From contig JAWKRG010000003.1 of NCBI GenBank assembly GCA_041389725.1, forward strand, positions 1,362,573 to 1,426,572: a stretch of DNA of 64,000 nt, given 5' to 3'. Made by a program: the position numbers and the translations under genes. Under the pieces are notes generated by a model, which was not told the DNA's origin, did no database searches, and worked only from the letters and a program-made list of their open reading frames with translations. How positions within the stretch are numbered: position 1 is the stretch's first letter; each line of letters begins with the position of its first letter. This stretch comes from Polyangiaceae bacterium. GTDB taxonomy: Bacteria > Myxococcota_A > Polyangia > Polyangiales > Polyangiaceae. Shown one piece after another: positions 1 to 8,406 of the stretch.

Positions 1-2
1 GG

Positions 3-1376
3 GACTGGATTGGCTTGCACTCGCGCACCAGCGACCCGCTATACAACGCGTTCCCGGCTGGCGACGTGCGCAACTCTGTGACGGCAGCGAACGCCGTGGC
101 GACTCTGGGCGGCTGCACCGCCTATCTCGTTTCTCGGGAACACGTGATGACGGCTGACCATTGCTTCCGCAGCAACGCTGGAGTTCTGCCGTCGACCATT
201 ACTGCAACGGCCAGGTTTCTCAGGGACACGGCCAGTCCTGCGTCCTTCACCTGCAGTGGTCCAATCCAGGTCGACCCGGCCGCAGATACTATCTCACTTC
301 GGTGTCAGCCTGACTCTTTGGGGCGCCTGCCTGGCGACATCGTCTCGCCAGTGCGGGTCTCTCGTTCTGCGCCCGTCCACGGCGAAGACCTTTTCGGTAT
401 CAGCTACAATTGCCGCTGTGACGATTGGACCACCGGCTGCGCGACCGTCGGCTTCCCGGGCGCCGCCACGGCGAAAAACAGCGGCGGCGCGTGCAACGGC
501 CCGGACGGCTTTGGCGGTCTCTACCGTCTGCTCGCTCCCGGCGGACTGGGGCAGACGCACGCCTCCCGCATCAAGAACTGTGAGGTCAACAACTCGAACT
601 CGACGTGGACTTCGGACTCCACGCTGCGTCGCGGCTTCAATAGCAACTGCGACAATCTCACGGGTTCCTCAGGCGGTCCCGTTTTCAGCCGGCTGAGCGG
701 ATCGGTCGTCGGGGTAAACAGCCACTGGTTTCACACCGGCGGCACGTACAACGCAAGCGGGGAAGTCTGGAAGTGGATGCGCCAGGCAGACCGGAACGGC
801 AACTCGCTGCTGGAAGCCGCGGAAGTGGGACGCAAGTTCGCCTGGCAAACTTGGACCACCGACGGTGGCGCGGCGAGCGTGTGTCCGCCCAATCAGGCAG
901 TCGCGGGTTTCGAGTGTGAAGGATCCTACTGTGACAACGTCCGACTGTTGTGCGAACCCGTCCCAGGTGGCACCGGCGCAACGAACCTCACCCCTGCGTT
1001 CTCTGAGGAACAACCGGGTCTGCGAGGATGCTCAGGCAACCAGGTCATGGTGGGCATCAGCTGTAGCGGGGACTACTGCGACAACATTCAGCTCCGCTGC
1101 GCAAACGTCGGTGCCGTATCGGGCTGTTCGACGACGGCTTCGTTCTCCGAGGAGAGCGGACCGTTCTTCGATCGAGAGAACCGTTTCGTGCGACGTGCTG
1201 CCTGCACCGGAAGCTTCTGCGACAACGTGAGCTTCGAGGTGTGCCGGGTCAACACCGGTAGTGCGACGTGCCAAGACAGTTGCGGCGGGGCTTCGACTTC
1301 CGGAGCGTGTTTCTGCGATTCGCTCTGTGACGGCTTTGGCGACTGCTGCTCGGATGTTGCTTCGATGTGCCGATGA
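3..1376 (+). CDS. Secreted trypsin-like serine protease with CDN repeats and a somatomedin-B-like tail (5' end outside window)
   Basis: The reading frame is open to the left edge, so the true start and probably a signal peptide lie upstream; residues here are counted from the TTG at 15. A chymotrypsin-fold protease is indicated by TADHC (His49), a DTISLRC segment (candidate Asp91) and GSSGGP (nucleophile Ser219). After the protease come three repeats containing C-x-G-x-[YF]-CDN-[VI] (about residues 300-410), followed by a compact Cys-rich module with spacing like somatomedin B, including GDCC-x-D (about 418-453). The protein is presumably secreted and cleaves proteins outside the cell, with the tail acting in adhesion or inhibitor binding (inference). 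The exported protein at 1535 follows on the same strand after about 160 bp. Confidence 0.8.
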   Translation, partial: DWIGLHSRTSDPLYNAFPAGDVRNSVTAANAVATLGGCTAYLVSREHVMTADHCFRSNAGVLPSTITATARFLRDTASPASFTCSGPIQVDPAADTISLRCQPDSLGRLPGDIVSPVRVSRSAPVHGEDLFGISYNCRCDDWTTGCATVGFPGAATAKNSGGACNGPDGFGGLYRLLAPGGLGQTHASRIKNCEVNNSNSTWTSDSTLRRGFNSNCDNLTGSSGGPVFSRLSGSVVGVNSHWFHTGGTYNASGEVWKWMRQADRNGNSLLEAAEVGRKFAWQTWTTDGGAASVCPPNQAVAGFECEGSYCDNVRLLCEPVPGGTGATNLTPAFSEEQPGLRGCSGNQVMVGISCSGDYCDNIQLRCANVGAVSGCSTTASFSEESGPFFDRENRFVRRAACTGSFCDNVSFEVCRVNTGSATCQDSCGGASTSGACFCDSLCDGFGDCCSDVASMCR

Positions 1377-1534
1377 TTCGCCCACGGCTGGGGCCGCGTG
1401 TCGGTTGGATCCAGCCCGCCGCGGCAGCGCAAAGAATCGAGCGACCACCAAACAAATCTTGTCAGCTCTCTTTCGAGCACGTCGAAACCCTTCCTGTCCG
1501 GTTCATGAGAAACGCTAACCAAAGGGCATTCACG

Positions 1535-3334
1535 ATGAAGTTTCGCACCCCCCAATCCGTGCTCGCTGGCTTGGGCACGGCGCTCCTGCTGACGAGCGTT
1601 GCGCCTGCCGCGCACTCCGCCCCAGTCGATGACCTGCGTCGCGGCACACGCATCCTGCTCCGCGGAGCGTACGCTTCCGTTCGCGGTCAGCCAATGTCGG
1701 CCGACTACCTAGAAGTCTCGAAAACCGAAGGGACTCTCGACTTGGTCGTGAGTGCCCGAGCGCTCGGCATCGACTACGACGCGACTTTCCACCTATCCGC
1801 AGCCGTTGAGGGTGATCGCATCACATGGACCTTCGATGAGGCGCCGTCGAGCCCGTGGGACCTCGGGGGCGGTGTGCGCGTTCATCGAGTGCGCGGAAAA
1901 CTGGTGGGGCGGTTACACTGGCTACCGGGCGGGATGGCCAGCGACTGTGGCGGACTGGCCTGCAACTACAACGTGGGCATCGAGTCTATCGCTGGCACCG
2001 TCATCGAAGTGCACGGAGAAAGCCCCAACCCATGGCTTCTAGGTCTCGCCAACGAAAGCTGGATCGAAACCATCGGGACGCCCGTCTTCTCGCTGTACGC
2101 GGGCGTGCCGCAGCCAGCCCTCGCTGGGTTTGAAATCGCGATTCCCAGCACGCGGATGTGCACCAGCACGGTGGAACGTCGCTATTCTGGAGAAGTCCGA
2201 CTGACTTCCGCGCCTTCGCGGCACGGAGCTTGGGTCGACGTCTCCAGCTCGGACCCGGACCGACTCAGCCAGCGGCGCGTATTCGTGGCCGAGGGTGAGA
2301 CGACTGCACGCATCACCGCTCGCTTCCCCGGCGACTACGCGGGCAACGTCGTGTTTACCGCAGCCGCGGGCGGGGTGATGCAGCGCCAAACCGTAAGCGT
2401 GAACGCTTGCCTACCAAGCGTGGATCGGCGCTACTTGATCGACACACTGCTAGAAGACGTCTACGAGTGCGCGAGTTGCCTCCAATTTGCTGCAGTGAAT
2501 GATCGAGGCGACAGCGTCGCCCTCCGAGACGGCAAATGGAGCGCGGCAGCTGCCGGGTCCAAAGCAAGCGGCTTGGACGAGTACATCGGTGGGCAGGTCC
2601 AGCAAGCCAGTATCAACCCGCTGGGCGACCTTCTGCTCCGCGTGAAAGCGGCCGACGGGAAGGAAGTGGCTGCACACGTCCGCGGCTTCATGCGTGATTC
2701 GGAAAAAATAGCGTGGCTGGCCGATTTCTCTCCGACGCTGGCGCATGCGAGCGGTACGGCCTTTGGCCTGTGCCCGCAAGGACCGTGCGTCTGGAACGGG
2801 CCTGCGAGTCAGCAGTTGCCGCTGGCATCGAAGTCTCAACCCGTCGGCGTGATGGGGACCGGCGTCTTCGTCGCAAACGACACTTCCGGAGCGCTGCTAC
2901 AGGGCGAATGGAGCTATCTGCTCGAACAGGGGCGCTTTGGTTCGTTGGGGGGTAGTACATCCATATCCGCAGTCAACGAAGCAGGCACTGCGGTGGGCTG
3001 GTCCGAAGCCAGCCCCGGGCTCCGAGCAGCGGTCGCGTTCGAACCAACGGATTGGTCCAAACCGATCCCACTGAACCTGCCCAAAAACGTCAAACGCAGT
3101 GCAGCCGTGGGCGTCGCAGAAGACGGCACAATCGCGGGCAATGCGGAAACGGACGACGGCAAGCTGCGAAGCTTCCTGGCTCACGCTCAGCTTGGCGCGG
3201 TCTTCTTGGATGGCCTAGTCGAGGCTCAAAACGTCGAGTTGCACGAGGTGCTGGCCGTGAGTCCCGGAGGCTTGATCGTCGTTCGGGGTTTGCGCGCTGG
3301 AAAGCCCGAACTGTTTGTACTCCGAGAGAAGTGA
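1535..3334 (+). CDS. Exported protein of unknown function, possible HAF-like C-terminal repeats
   Basis: This is a 599-aa protein. The ATG at 1535 is chosen because AAAGGG lies 8 bases upstream and because it begins a clean signal peptide (MKFRTPQSVLAGLGTALLLT..., cleavage near AHSAP). The N-terminal half has no recognised domain. The C-terminal half has recurring segments of the type AVNDRG-S, INPLGD, AVNEAGTAVGWS and GVAEDGTIAGNA, resembling HAF-type extracellular repeats, in which short units form a propeller-like surface. The next gene starts 5 bases after the stop, so the two are almost certainly co-transcribed. An in-frame ATG at 1505 is possible but lacks the ribosome site. No enzymatic motif was seen. 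Confidence 0.75.
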   Translation: MKFRTPQSVLAGLGTALLLTSVAPAAHSAPVDDLRRGTRILLRGAYASVRGQPMSADYLEVSKTEGTLDLVVSARALGIDYDATFHLSAAVEGDRITWTFDEAPSSPWDLGGGVRVHRVRGKLVGRLHWLPGGMASDCGGLACNYNVGIESIAGTVIEVHGESPNPWLLGLANESWIETIGTPVFSLYAGVPQPALAGFEIAIPSTRMCTSTVERRYSGEVRLTSAPSRHGAWVDVSSSDPDRLSQRRVFVAEGETTARITARFPGDYAGNVVFTAAAGGVMQRQTVSVNACLPSVDRRYLIDTLLEDVYECASCLQFAAVNDRGDSVALRDGKWSAAAAGSKASGLDEYIGGQVQQASINPLGDLLLRVKAADGKEVAAHVRGFMRDSEKIAWLADFSPTLAHASGTAFGLCPQGPCVWNGPASQQLPLASKSQPVGVMGTGVFVANDTSGALLQGEWSYLLEQGRFGSLGGSTSISAVNEAGTAVGWSEASPGLRAAVAFEPTDWSKPIPLNLPKNVKRSAAVGVAEDGTIAGNAETDDGKLRSFLAHAQLGAVFLDGLVEAQNVELHEVLAVSPGGLIVVRGLRAGKPELFVLREK

Positions 3335-3339
3335 ACACC

Positions 3340-4080
3340 ATGAAACTCCAGAAACTGATTCGCTACGCTTTTCTCTCTGCATTGATCCTCTTCCCCGCAT
3401 GTGGCGGCGCAGGTGGCTGCTCGATTGGTGGACGCACGTGCACCAGTTCGCTGCCCGCAGGCACGTCTGGTGGATGTTGTCGGCGGTACGATGCACCCAC
3501 CGGTCGCTGCGACGCCGGCTTGGTCTGCAACAGCAACACCTGCGAGCCCTGCGGCGGCAGCGGCGAGCGCTGCTGTGGCGGCAACAGTTGTGATGCTTCA
3601 CTCACGTGCGAAACCGACACTGGGCGATGCGGAGACTGCGGCGAGCCGGGAGAGCGCTGCTGCGCGTCCGGCAGTAGTATCGGCACGCTCTTCCACGTGT
3701 GCACCGGAGACGCGTCCTGCGACGTGCACGCCGACAGATGCGAAGGCACGACCACCACCACGTGCACCGGCGGCGTCAGGCTGAACATACCGTGTCGGCT
3801 TGCGTTTGGATGCACGACATGGGTAGTGGGCACTGGGCACGACGCCGCGGGCGCACGCGAGTGTGCGGAGTCCGTCGGCTGCAACGTCATCGATGAGCCA
3901 TTGCGTTCGTTCAACTTCTGCGGAGTCGATCCGATGCGAGCGTCGCACACGGTTTCCTGGCCAGGCACGAGTCGTGAGGCTGCGCGCGACTGTCTGGCAC
4001 ACACGAATACCGACTGGACGATCACAGAAGGCTGCTGTGAGGAGCACGTCGGCACGGCGCTATGCATCCCCGAGACTTGA
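3340..4080 (+). CDS. Cys-rich lipoprotein
   Basis: This is a 246-aa protein. The ATG at 3340 follows GAGAGAAG and the stop of the preceding gene by 5 bases, which argues for one transcript. The N-terminus is a type II signal peptide with lipobox FPAC, so the mature protein should be lipid-anchored. The body has about 30 cysteines in closely spaced modules (C-x2-C, GERCC, CGDCG), typical of disulphide-rich myxobacterial surface proteins of unknown role. A longer frame extends upstream into the preceding gene but has neither a signal peptide nor a ribosome site there. Confidence 0.75.
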   Translation: MKLQKLIRYAFLSALILFPACGGAGGCSIGGRTCTSSLPAGTSGGCCRRYDAPTGRCDAGLVCNSNTCEPCGGSGERCCGGNSCDASLTCETDTGRCGDCGEPGERCCASGSSIGTLFHVCTGDASCDVHADRCEGTTTTTCTGGVRLNIPCRLAFGCTTWVVGTGHDAAGARECAESVGCNVIDEPLRSFNFCGVDPMRASHTVSWPGTSREAARDCLAHTNTDWTITEGCCEEHVGTALCIPET

Positions 4081-4218
4081 ACGCAGTGCGGGAGCTGAGG
4101 GGGCGTAGTATCCGAGTGGGCACGCAGCGAAGCCTGAACGCGACGCCGAAGACGCGTCCAATCCGCGTCTGGTCGATGCGGTCCAATACAAAAGCCTGTG
4201 GAGCGCGCGGGGTCGATG

Positions 4219-4250
4219 CGCGCCGAGCGCAGTCACTCGCGCTCGGCGCG
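4219..4250. terminator. Bidirectional hairpin terminator between convergent genes
   Basis: A perfect 12-bp inverted repeat (CGCGCCGAGCGC / GCGCTCGGCGCG) has an 8-base loop. It lies between the 3' ends of the Cys-rich lipoprotein gene (ends 4080) and the GST gene (ends 4262). There is no clear U-tract, so it could act as a terminator or as an mRNA 3'-end stabiliser for both strands. Confidence 0.6.
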
Positions 4251-4261
4251 TCAGGGCGATC

Positions 4262-4903
4262 TCAGGCGGCGGGCGGGGCGGAGGGCATGGCCCAGGCTTT
4301 CTTGTAGGAGTCGCGAGCGTGCACCCGCTCGAGCCAGGCGCGAACGCGGGGAAAGTCGCTGACCGGTGCGCCGACGTAGGTACCCCAGGTCACGGTGTCG
4401 CCGACGATGATGTCGGCCAGGGTGTGCTCCTTGCCGAGGATGTAGTCGCGCGAAGCGAGATGACCTTCCAGCACGGTGAGCATCGCGCTCAAGTCGCGAC
4501 GCGCGTCGTTGGCGTGGGCTTCGCTCCGCATCTCCTTGGGCAGCTCCGGGTTGGTAGCCAGGCGAAGGCGGTAGATGGCCGGACCGAAGGTGACGTAGGC
4601 CCAAGTGGACCAAGCCATCGCGGTCATGCGCTCGGGCGAGTCAGCGGCGGGCCACAGCTTCTTGTCGACGCCGTAGCGATCGCCGAGCCACTGCACGATG
4701 GCAAGCGCCTCGAACATCGGCGTGCCGTCGCTGACCAAGGCCGGGACCTTGCCGTTGGGGTTGATCTTCAGGAAGTCGGGCTTCTTCTGATCCTTCGCCG
4801 CAAGGTCGAAGGTCACGCGCTCGAACTTCACGCCCAGCTCGAGCAGAGCGTGGACGACGGGAACGGCGCTGGACATGGGGGCTTCGTAGAGAGTGATCGA
4901 CAT
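4262..4903 (-). CDS. Glutathione S-transferase family protein
   Basis: This is a 213-aa protein. The start at 4903 is supported by AAAGGA about 9 bases upstream; a longer frame to 4942 lacks this. The N-terminal thioredoxin-like domain starts MSITLYEAPMSS and contains NPNGKVPALVSDG, the glutathione-contacting cis-Pro loop of GSTs, followed by EALAIVQWLGDRYG. The C-terminal helical domain has LADIIVGDTVTWG, the usual N-capping region. GSTs conjugate glutathione to electrophiles in the cytoplasm. The gene is transcribed away from a WYL-domain regulator, with a large dyad in the 102-bp gap, so that regulator probably controls it. Confidence 0.9.
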   Translation of the reverse strand: MSITLYEAPMSSAVPVVHALLELGVKFERVTFDLAAKDQKKPDFLKINPNGKVPALVSDGTPMFEALAIVQWLGDRYGVDKKLWPAADSPERMTAMAWSTWAYVTFGPAIYRLRLATNPELPKEMRSEAHANDARRDLSAMLTVLEGHLASRDYILGKEHTLADIIVGDTVTWGTYVGAPVSDFPRVRAWLERVHARDSYKKAWAMPSAPPAA

Positions 4904-4946
4904 TGTCTTGGGTCCTTTCGGCGGTGCCCTCTGCACCGGCAAAAAC

Positions 4947-4997
4947 CAGCCTAAACGGTAATTAGGACAGGTTCGGTCCTAATTCGGAGCTAGGCTG
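4947..4997. promoter_or_regulatory. Large concentric dyad operator between GST and WYL-regulator genes
   Basis: Two inverted repeats share one centre at 4972. The inner arms are AATTAGGAC (4960-4968) and GTCCTAATT (4976-4984) around AGGTTCG. The outer arms are CAGCCTA (4947-4953) and TAGGCTG (4991-4997). All arms are perfect. The dyad lies in the divergent promoter region and is the natural candidate operator for the regulator encoded at 5006. Which protein binds is inferred from position. Confidence 0.65.
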
Positions 4998-5005
4998 ATT
5001 TCGTC

Positions 5006-6040
5006 ATGTTGGACACCTCGGCTCGACTGCTTCGACTCCTCGCGTTGCTGCAAGCACGACGCTTCTGGCCCGGCAGCGAATTGGCAGAGCGCTTGGAAGT
5101 CACCGAACGCACCGTGCGTCGCGACGTGGATCGCTTGCGCAGCCTCGGCTATCCCGTCGACGCCAGCGTGGGCGTGGCAGGTGGGTATCAGCTGGGTGCA
5201 TCCGCGTCACTGCCGCCGTTGCTGCTGGAAGACGACGAAGCCCTCGCGGTAGCGATCGGCCTACGCACCGCCGCAGCCGGCAGCGTGGCTGGTATCGAAG
5301 AGCCGACCCTCCGCGCCATGGCGAAGCTGGAGCAAGTGTTGCCCTCGCGCTTGCGCAAACGAGTGCAGACGATGAGTCACGCCGTCGCGTCGCTCTACGT
5401 CGGCGGCCCCGTGGTCGACGCACAAGTGCTGGCGAGCTTGGCCACGGCGTCGCGCAATCGCGAATCCGTGAGCTTCGACTACGCCGACGGCAGCGGCAAG
5501 CGCAGCCAACGCAAGGTGGAACCCCACGGACTGGTGCACACGGGACGGCGCTGGTACCTCTTGGCGTGGGATCAGGGCCGCGAGGACTGGCGCACCTTCC
5601 GCCTCGACCGCGTGCAGGGCGCCGTGCAGGGCGGCACGGGCTTCACTCCGCGCGAGATCCCCGGCGGTGACGCCGCGCGCTTCGTGGCGCGCTCGATCTC
5701 GCCGGAGGCCTATCCGCTGCAGGTAAGAGTGCTGTTTTTCGCCGCGAAAGAGCGTGTTGCACGGCGCGTGCCGCCGGGCGCCGGCCGCGTGGAGGCCGTC
5801 GACGACGCGCATTGCCTGCTCTCGACGGGCGCGCGCGTGCGCGACGGCTCGGACTCACGAGAACTCGAGTTCCTGGCCATGCACATCGCCAACATCGGCG
5901 AGGACTTCGAGGTCCTCGAACCGCGGCAGCTGGCTCGAGCCGTGGAAGCCCTCGGCAAACGGCTGCAGCGCGCTGCGAAGCGCTCGGGCAAGACGCGCGC
6001 GCGGGCCCCCGCTTCGCGCCGCAAGCGCTCGCGCGCCTGA
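5006..6040 (+). CDS. YafY-like transcriptional regulator with HTH and WYL domain
   Basis: This is a 344-aa protein. The N-terminus (about 1-60) is an HTH_11-type winged helix (SELAERLEVTERTVRRDVDRLRSLGY). The middle (about 140-215) carries the WYL signature, literally RWYLLAW, within a ligand- or nucleic-acid-binding SH3-like fold, followed by TFRLDRV. The C-terminus is an extended WCX-like region ending in a very basic tail (KTRARAPASRRKRSRA). WYL regulators usually control a neighbouring gene; here that is the divergent GST, and the dyad centred at 4972 is the likely site. A dispersed hairpin repeat follows 13 bases after the stop. Confidence 0.9.
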   Translation: MLDTSARLLRLLALLQARRFWPGSELAERLEVTERTVRRDVDRLRSLGYPVDASVGVAGGYQLGASASLPPLLLEDDEALAVAIGLRTAAAGSVAGIEEPTLRAMAKLEQVLPSRLRKRVQTMSHAVASLYVGGPVVDAQVLASLATASRNRESVSFDYADGSGKRSQRKVEPHGLVHTGRRWYLLAWDQGREDWRTFRLDRVQGAVQGGTGFTPREIPGGDAARFVARSISPEAYPLQVRVLFFAAKERVARRVPPGAGRVEAVDDAHCLLSTGARVRDGSDSRELEFLAMHIANIGEDFEVLEPRQLARAVEALGKRLQRAAKRSGKTRARAPASRRKRSRA

Positions 6041-6053
6041 GCGGCTTTTCTGA

Positions 6054-6262
6054 GTGTGGTGGCCCCGGCCGCGCGGGACGCGCGGGCTTGGGGCCACCCG
6101 CCGGCTTGGCCGGCGGAACTCTAGGGGACGCGGCGCGCTGGGGCAGCCAAATCTATCGCGTCGAATTGCGCGGATTCGTGATCATTTCGGGGACATGCTC
6201 GAACATGTCCGTAGAACGATCACCAGGGCGAGCATTTCTCCGACTCGGATACCTCCGCTGAG
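6054..6262. repeat. Dispersed hairpin repeat, copy 1 (long form)
   Basis: This is about 209 bp, closely similar to 8165-8374, and its first 100 bp also match 16760-16860 and 23311-23410. Hairpin 1 has GTGGCCCC (6059-6066) and GGGGCCAC (6100-6107), with a nested CCGCGCG/CGCGCGG. Hairpin 2 has CCGCCGGC (6108-6115), loop TTG, then GCCGGCGG (6119-6126). The long extension ends in a third hairpin with GGACATG/CATGTCC. It fills the gap between convergent genes, so termination on both strands is one possible role. Confidence 0.85.
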
Positions 6263-6284
6263 CGAGAGACGCGTTGCGATGTGC

Positions 6285-8042
6285 TCAGCGGCCGCCGCGT
6301 ACTAGACGCCCCGGGCGCGCGCCGGTGAGCGTGTCGTCGGCGACGATCTTCCGTCCGCTGACGAAGGTGGCGCGATAGCCCCGAGCCTTCTGCAACAGGC
6401 GCTGCCCGCCTGCGGGTAGATCCCGCACCATCCTGGGCGGCAACAGACTCAGGTTGTCGAAGTCGATCACGTTGATGTCCGCCTTCTGTCCGGGGGCGAG
6501 CACGCCGCGATCCGTGAGTCCCAGGTAGCGGGCCGTGTCGTGGCTCTGGCGCCGAACCATTTGCTCCAGACTGAAGCGACCGTTCTTGCGATCCCGCGCC
6601 CAGTGCATCAGTGCAAAGGTGGAAAAGCTCGCGTCACAGACGGTGCCGACGTGAGCGCCGCCGTCGGACAGCCCTGGCAAGCTCAGGGGATGCGCCAACA
6701 TGCGCTGCACGTTGTCCAAGCTCATCTCCGTGTAGTTGTAGAGCGGGAAGTAGAGCAGCGCGCGGCCGTCTTGTTCCAGCAACGAGTCGTAGATGGCTTC
6801 GAGCAGCGGGACGTTCTTCCGTTGCGCTTGGAAGTAGAGCGAGTCGTCGACCGCGGGCTCGTAGTTCGGCGACTCTCCGAGCTGAAACAGACGCAGACTC
6901 ACCATGTCGATCTTGGCCAGCAGTTGATCCGCGAGCGGCGGGATGGGGCTGCCGTCGCCCGCGACCTTCTCGGACTTCTCGCTCAAGAGTCGCTGCTTGA
7001 ACTCGGGGTCGCGCAGCCGCTGCACGCGCTCGGTCAAGGGCAAGTGTGCGATGGCCTTGTAGGAGGGAAAGCCCATGAAGGGGTGGAACGTCGCTTCCAA
7101 CCCGAGCATCACGCCGATGGCTCGCGGCGCCACTTGCAGGCGCATGGTTAGGCCCTGCTCGTTGGCGCGCTCGGTGCGCTCGATGATGCGCTCCCACTGC
7201 GTCGGGCTTGCGTCTCGTTGCATCAACGAGATGCTCAATGGGTGGCCGTCCGCCGCGCGGGCCATCTGCTCGATCACGTCGAACTCCGCGTCGAAGTGCT
7301 CGTCCCCCGCGGCCATGTCGAAGTCGCTCACGGCCTGCAGCACTCCGTGCCCCAAGCCTGAAAACGCTCCCGCCAGGGCCGTCAGCTCCCGAGTGTGCGC
7401 TTCGGACGCAGGGGTCGGGGCACCCGTCGCGGTGCGGTGATTGTCGGTGCGGCCGGTGGAAAACCCGAGCGCGCCTGCCTCGAGGGCCTGTCGCAGCTCT
7501 GCCTTCATCGCGGCGACGTCGGCGTCCGTAGCCGCACCGTCCGCCACTGCGCGCTCACCCATCACGAACACCCGCAACGGGTCGTGAGGCACTTGAGTCG
7601 CGAAGTCGATGCTGTGTTCGAGACCGTCGATGGCGTCCATGTACTCGGCGAAAGTCTCCCAATTCCAGGTGAGCCCTTCGGCCAGAGCCGAGCCAGGGAT
7701 GTCTTCCACGCCTTCCATCAACTCGATCAGACGCTGGTGGTCTTGGGCGCGCACCGGCGCGAAGCCCACTCCACAGCTACCCATCAGGCAGGTCGTCACT
7801 CCGTGGATGCTCGAAGGCGCCATGTCGGGATCCCAGGAGATCTGGCCGTCGTAGTGGGTGTGGATGTCCACGAAGCCCGGGGTCACGATGGCGCCTTCGG
7901 CGCTCAGGGTTTCCGTCGCGCCTTCGGGGCAGTCGCCGACGGCAACGATCTTGCCGTCACGCACGGCCACATCACCCCGAAAGCTCGGACTACCCGTGCC
8001 GTCCACAATCATGCCGTCGGTGATCTTCAGGTCGTAGCTCAT
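6285..8042 (-). CDS. N-acyl-D-amino-acid deacylase (D-aminoacylase) family amidohydrolase
   Basis: This is a 585-aa protein. The start at 8042 is chosen because GAAGGGA lies upstream and the protein then begins in the conserved edge of the fold (MSYDLKITDGMIVDG). Metal ligands of the amidohydrolase superfamily appear as DIHTHYDGQ (His61, His63). SCGVGFAP holds the cysteine (Cys90) that serves as an extra zinc ligand in D-aminoacylases. Later segments include a conserved SDGGAHVG and the closing strand APGQKADINVIDFD. Such enzymes hydrolyse N-acyl-D-amino acids or related cyclic amides in the cytoplasm; the actual substrate cannot be read from sequence. Hairpin repeats lie on both sides of the gene. 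Confidence 0.85.
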   Translation of the reverse strand: MSYDLKITDGMIVDGTGSPSFRGDVAVRDGKIVAVGDCPEGATETLSAEGAIVTPGFVDIHTHYDGQISWDPDMAPSSIHGVTTCLMGSCGVGFAPVRAQDHQRLIELMEGVEDIPGSALAEGLTWNWETFAEYMDAIDGLEHSIDFATQVPHDPLRVFVMGERAVADGAATDADVAAMKAELRQALEAGALGFSTGRTDNHRTATGAPTPASEAHTRELTALAGAFSGLGHGVLQAVSDFDMAAGDEHFDAEFDVIEQMARAADGHPLSISLMQRDASPTQWERIIERTERANEQGLTMRLQVAPRAIGVMLGLEATFHPFMGFPSYKAIAHLPLTERVQRLRDPEFKQRLLSEKSEKVAGDGSPIPPLADQLLAKIDMVSLRLFQLGESPNYEPAVDDSLYFQAQRKNVPLLEAIYDSLLEQDGRALLYFPLYNYTEMSLDNVQRMLAHPLSLPGLSDGGAHVGTVCDASFSTFALMHWARDRKNGRFSLEQMVRRQSHDTARYLGLTDRGVLAPGQKADINVIDFDNLSLLPPRMVRDLPAGGQRLLQKARGYRATFVSGRKIVADDTLTGARPGRLVRGGR

Positions 8043-8164
8043 GTGCAAGTCGTCCCTTCGAAGACGACGCATATCATGGACCCAGGGATCCGGGCCGATT
8101 CGCTCGGGTAGACCCGGCCTCGCGAGCCACTTTGGTCCGCCATGCTGACGTGAGTGGTTTCAGT

Positions 8165-8374
8165 GTGTGGTGGCCCCGGCCGCGCGGGACGCGCGGGCTT
8201 GGGGCCACCCGCCGGCTTGGCCGGCGGAACTCGAGGGGATGCGGAGCACTGGGGCATCCGAATCTATCGCGACGAATTGCTCAGATTCGTGACCACTTCG
8301 CGGACATACTCGAACATGTCCGCAGAATGATCACTGAGGCGAGCATTCTGCCGAACTCGAGTGGAAGCGCTGAG
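8165..8374. repeat. Dispersed hairpin repeat, copy 2 (long form)
   Basis: This is about 210 bp, matching copy 1 over its full length. Both main hairpins are intact, and the third hairpin is better paired here than in copy 1 (GCGGACAT/ATGTCCGC around 8299-8322). It lies between two genes on the minus strand, downstream of the 8407-9630 gene and upstream of the amidohydrolase start at 8042, so it is not confined to convergent gaps. Confidence 0.85.
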
Positions 8375-8406
8375 TCGGCCGAACGGATGGTGCCCCGCCG
8401 GTTCTG

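Noticed and set aside
7395..8111. A plus-strand frame over the amidohydrolase
   Set aside because: The amidohydrolase on the other strand has its metal ligands and normal length; this frame is His/Arg-rich shadow sequence.
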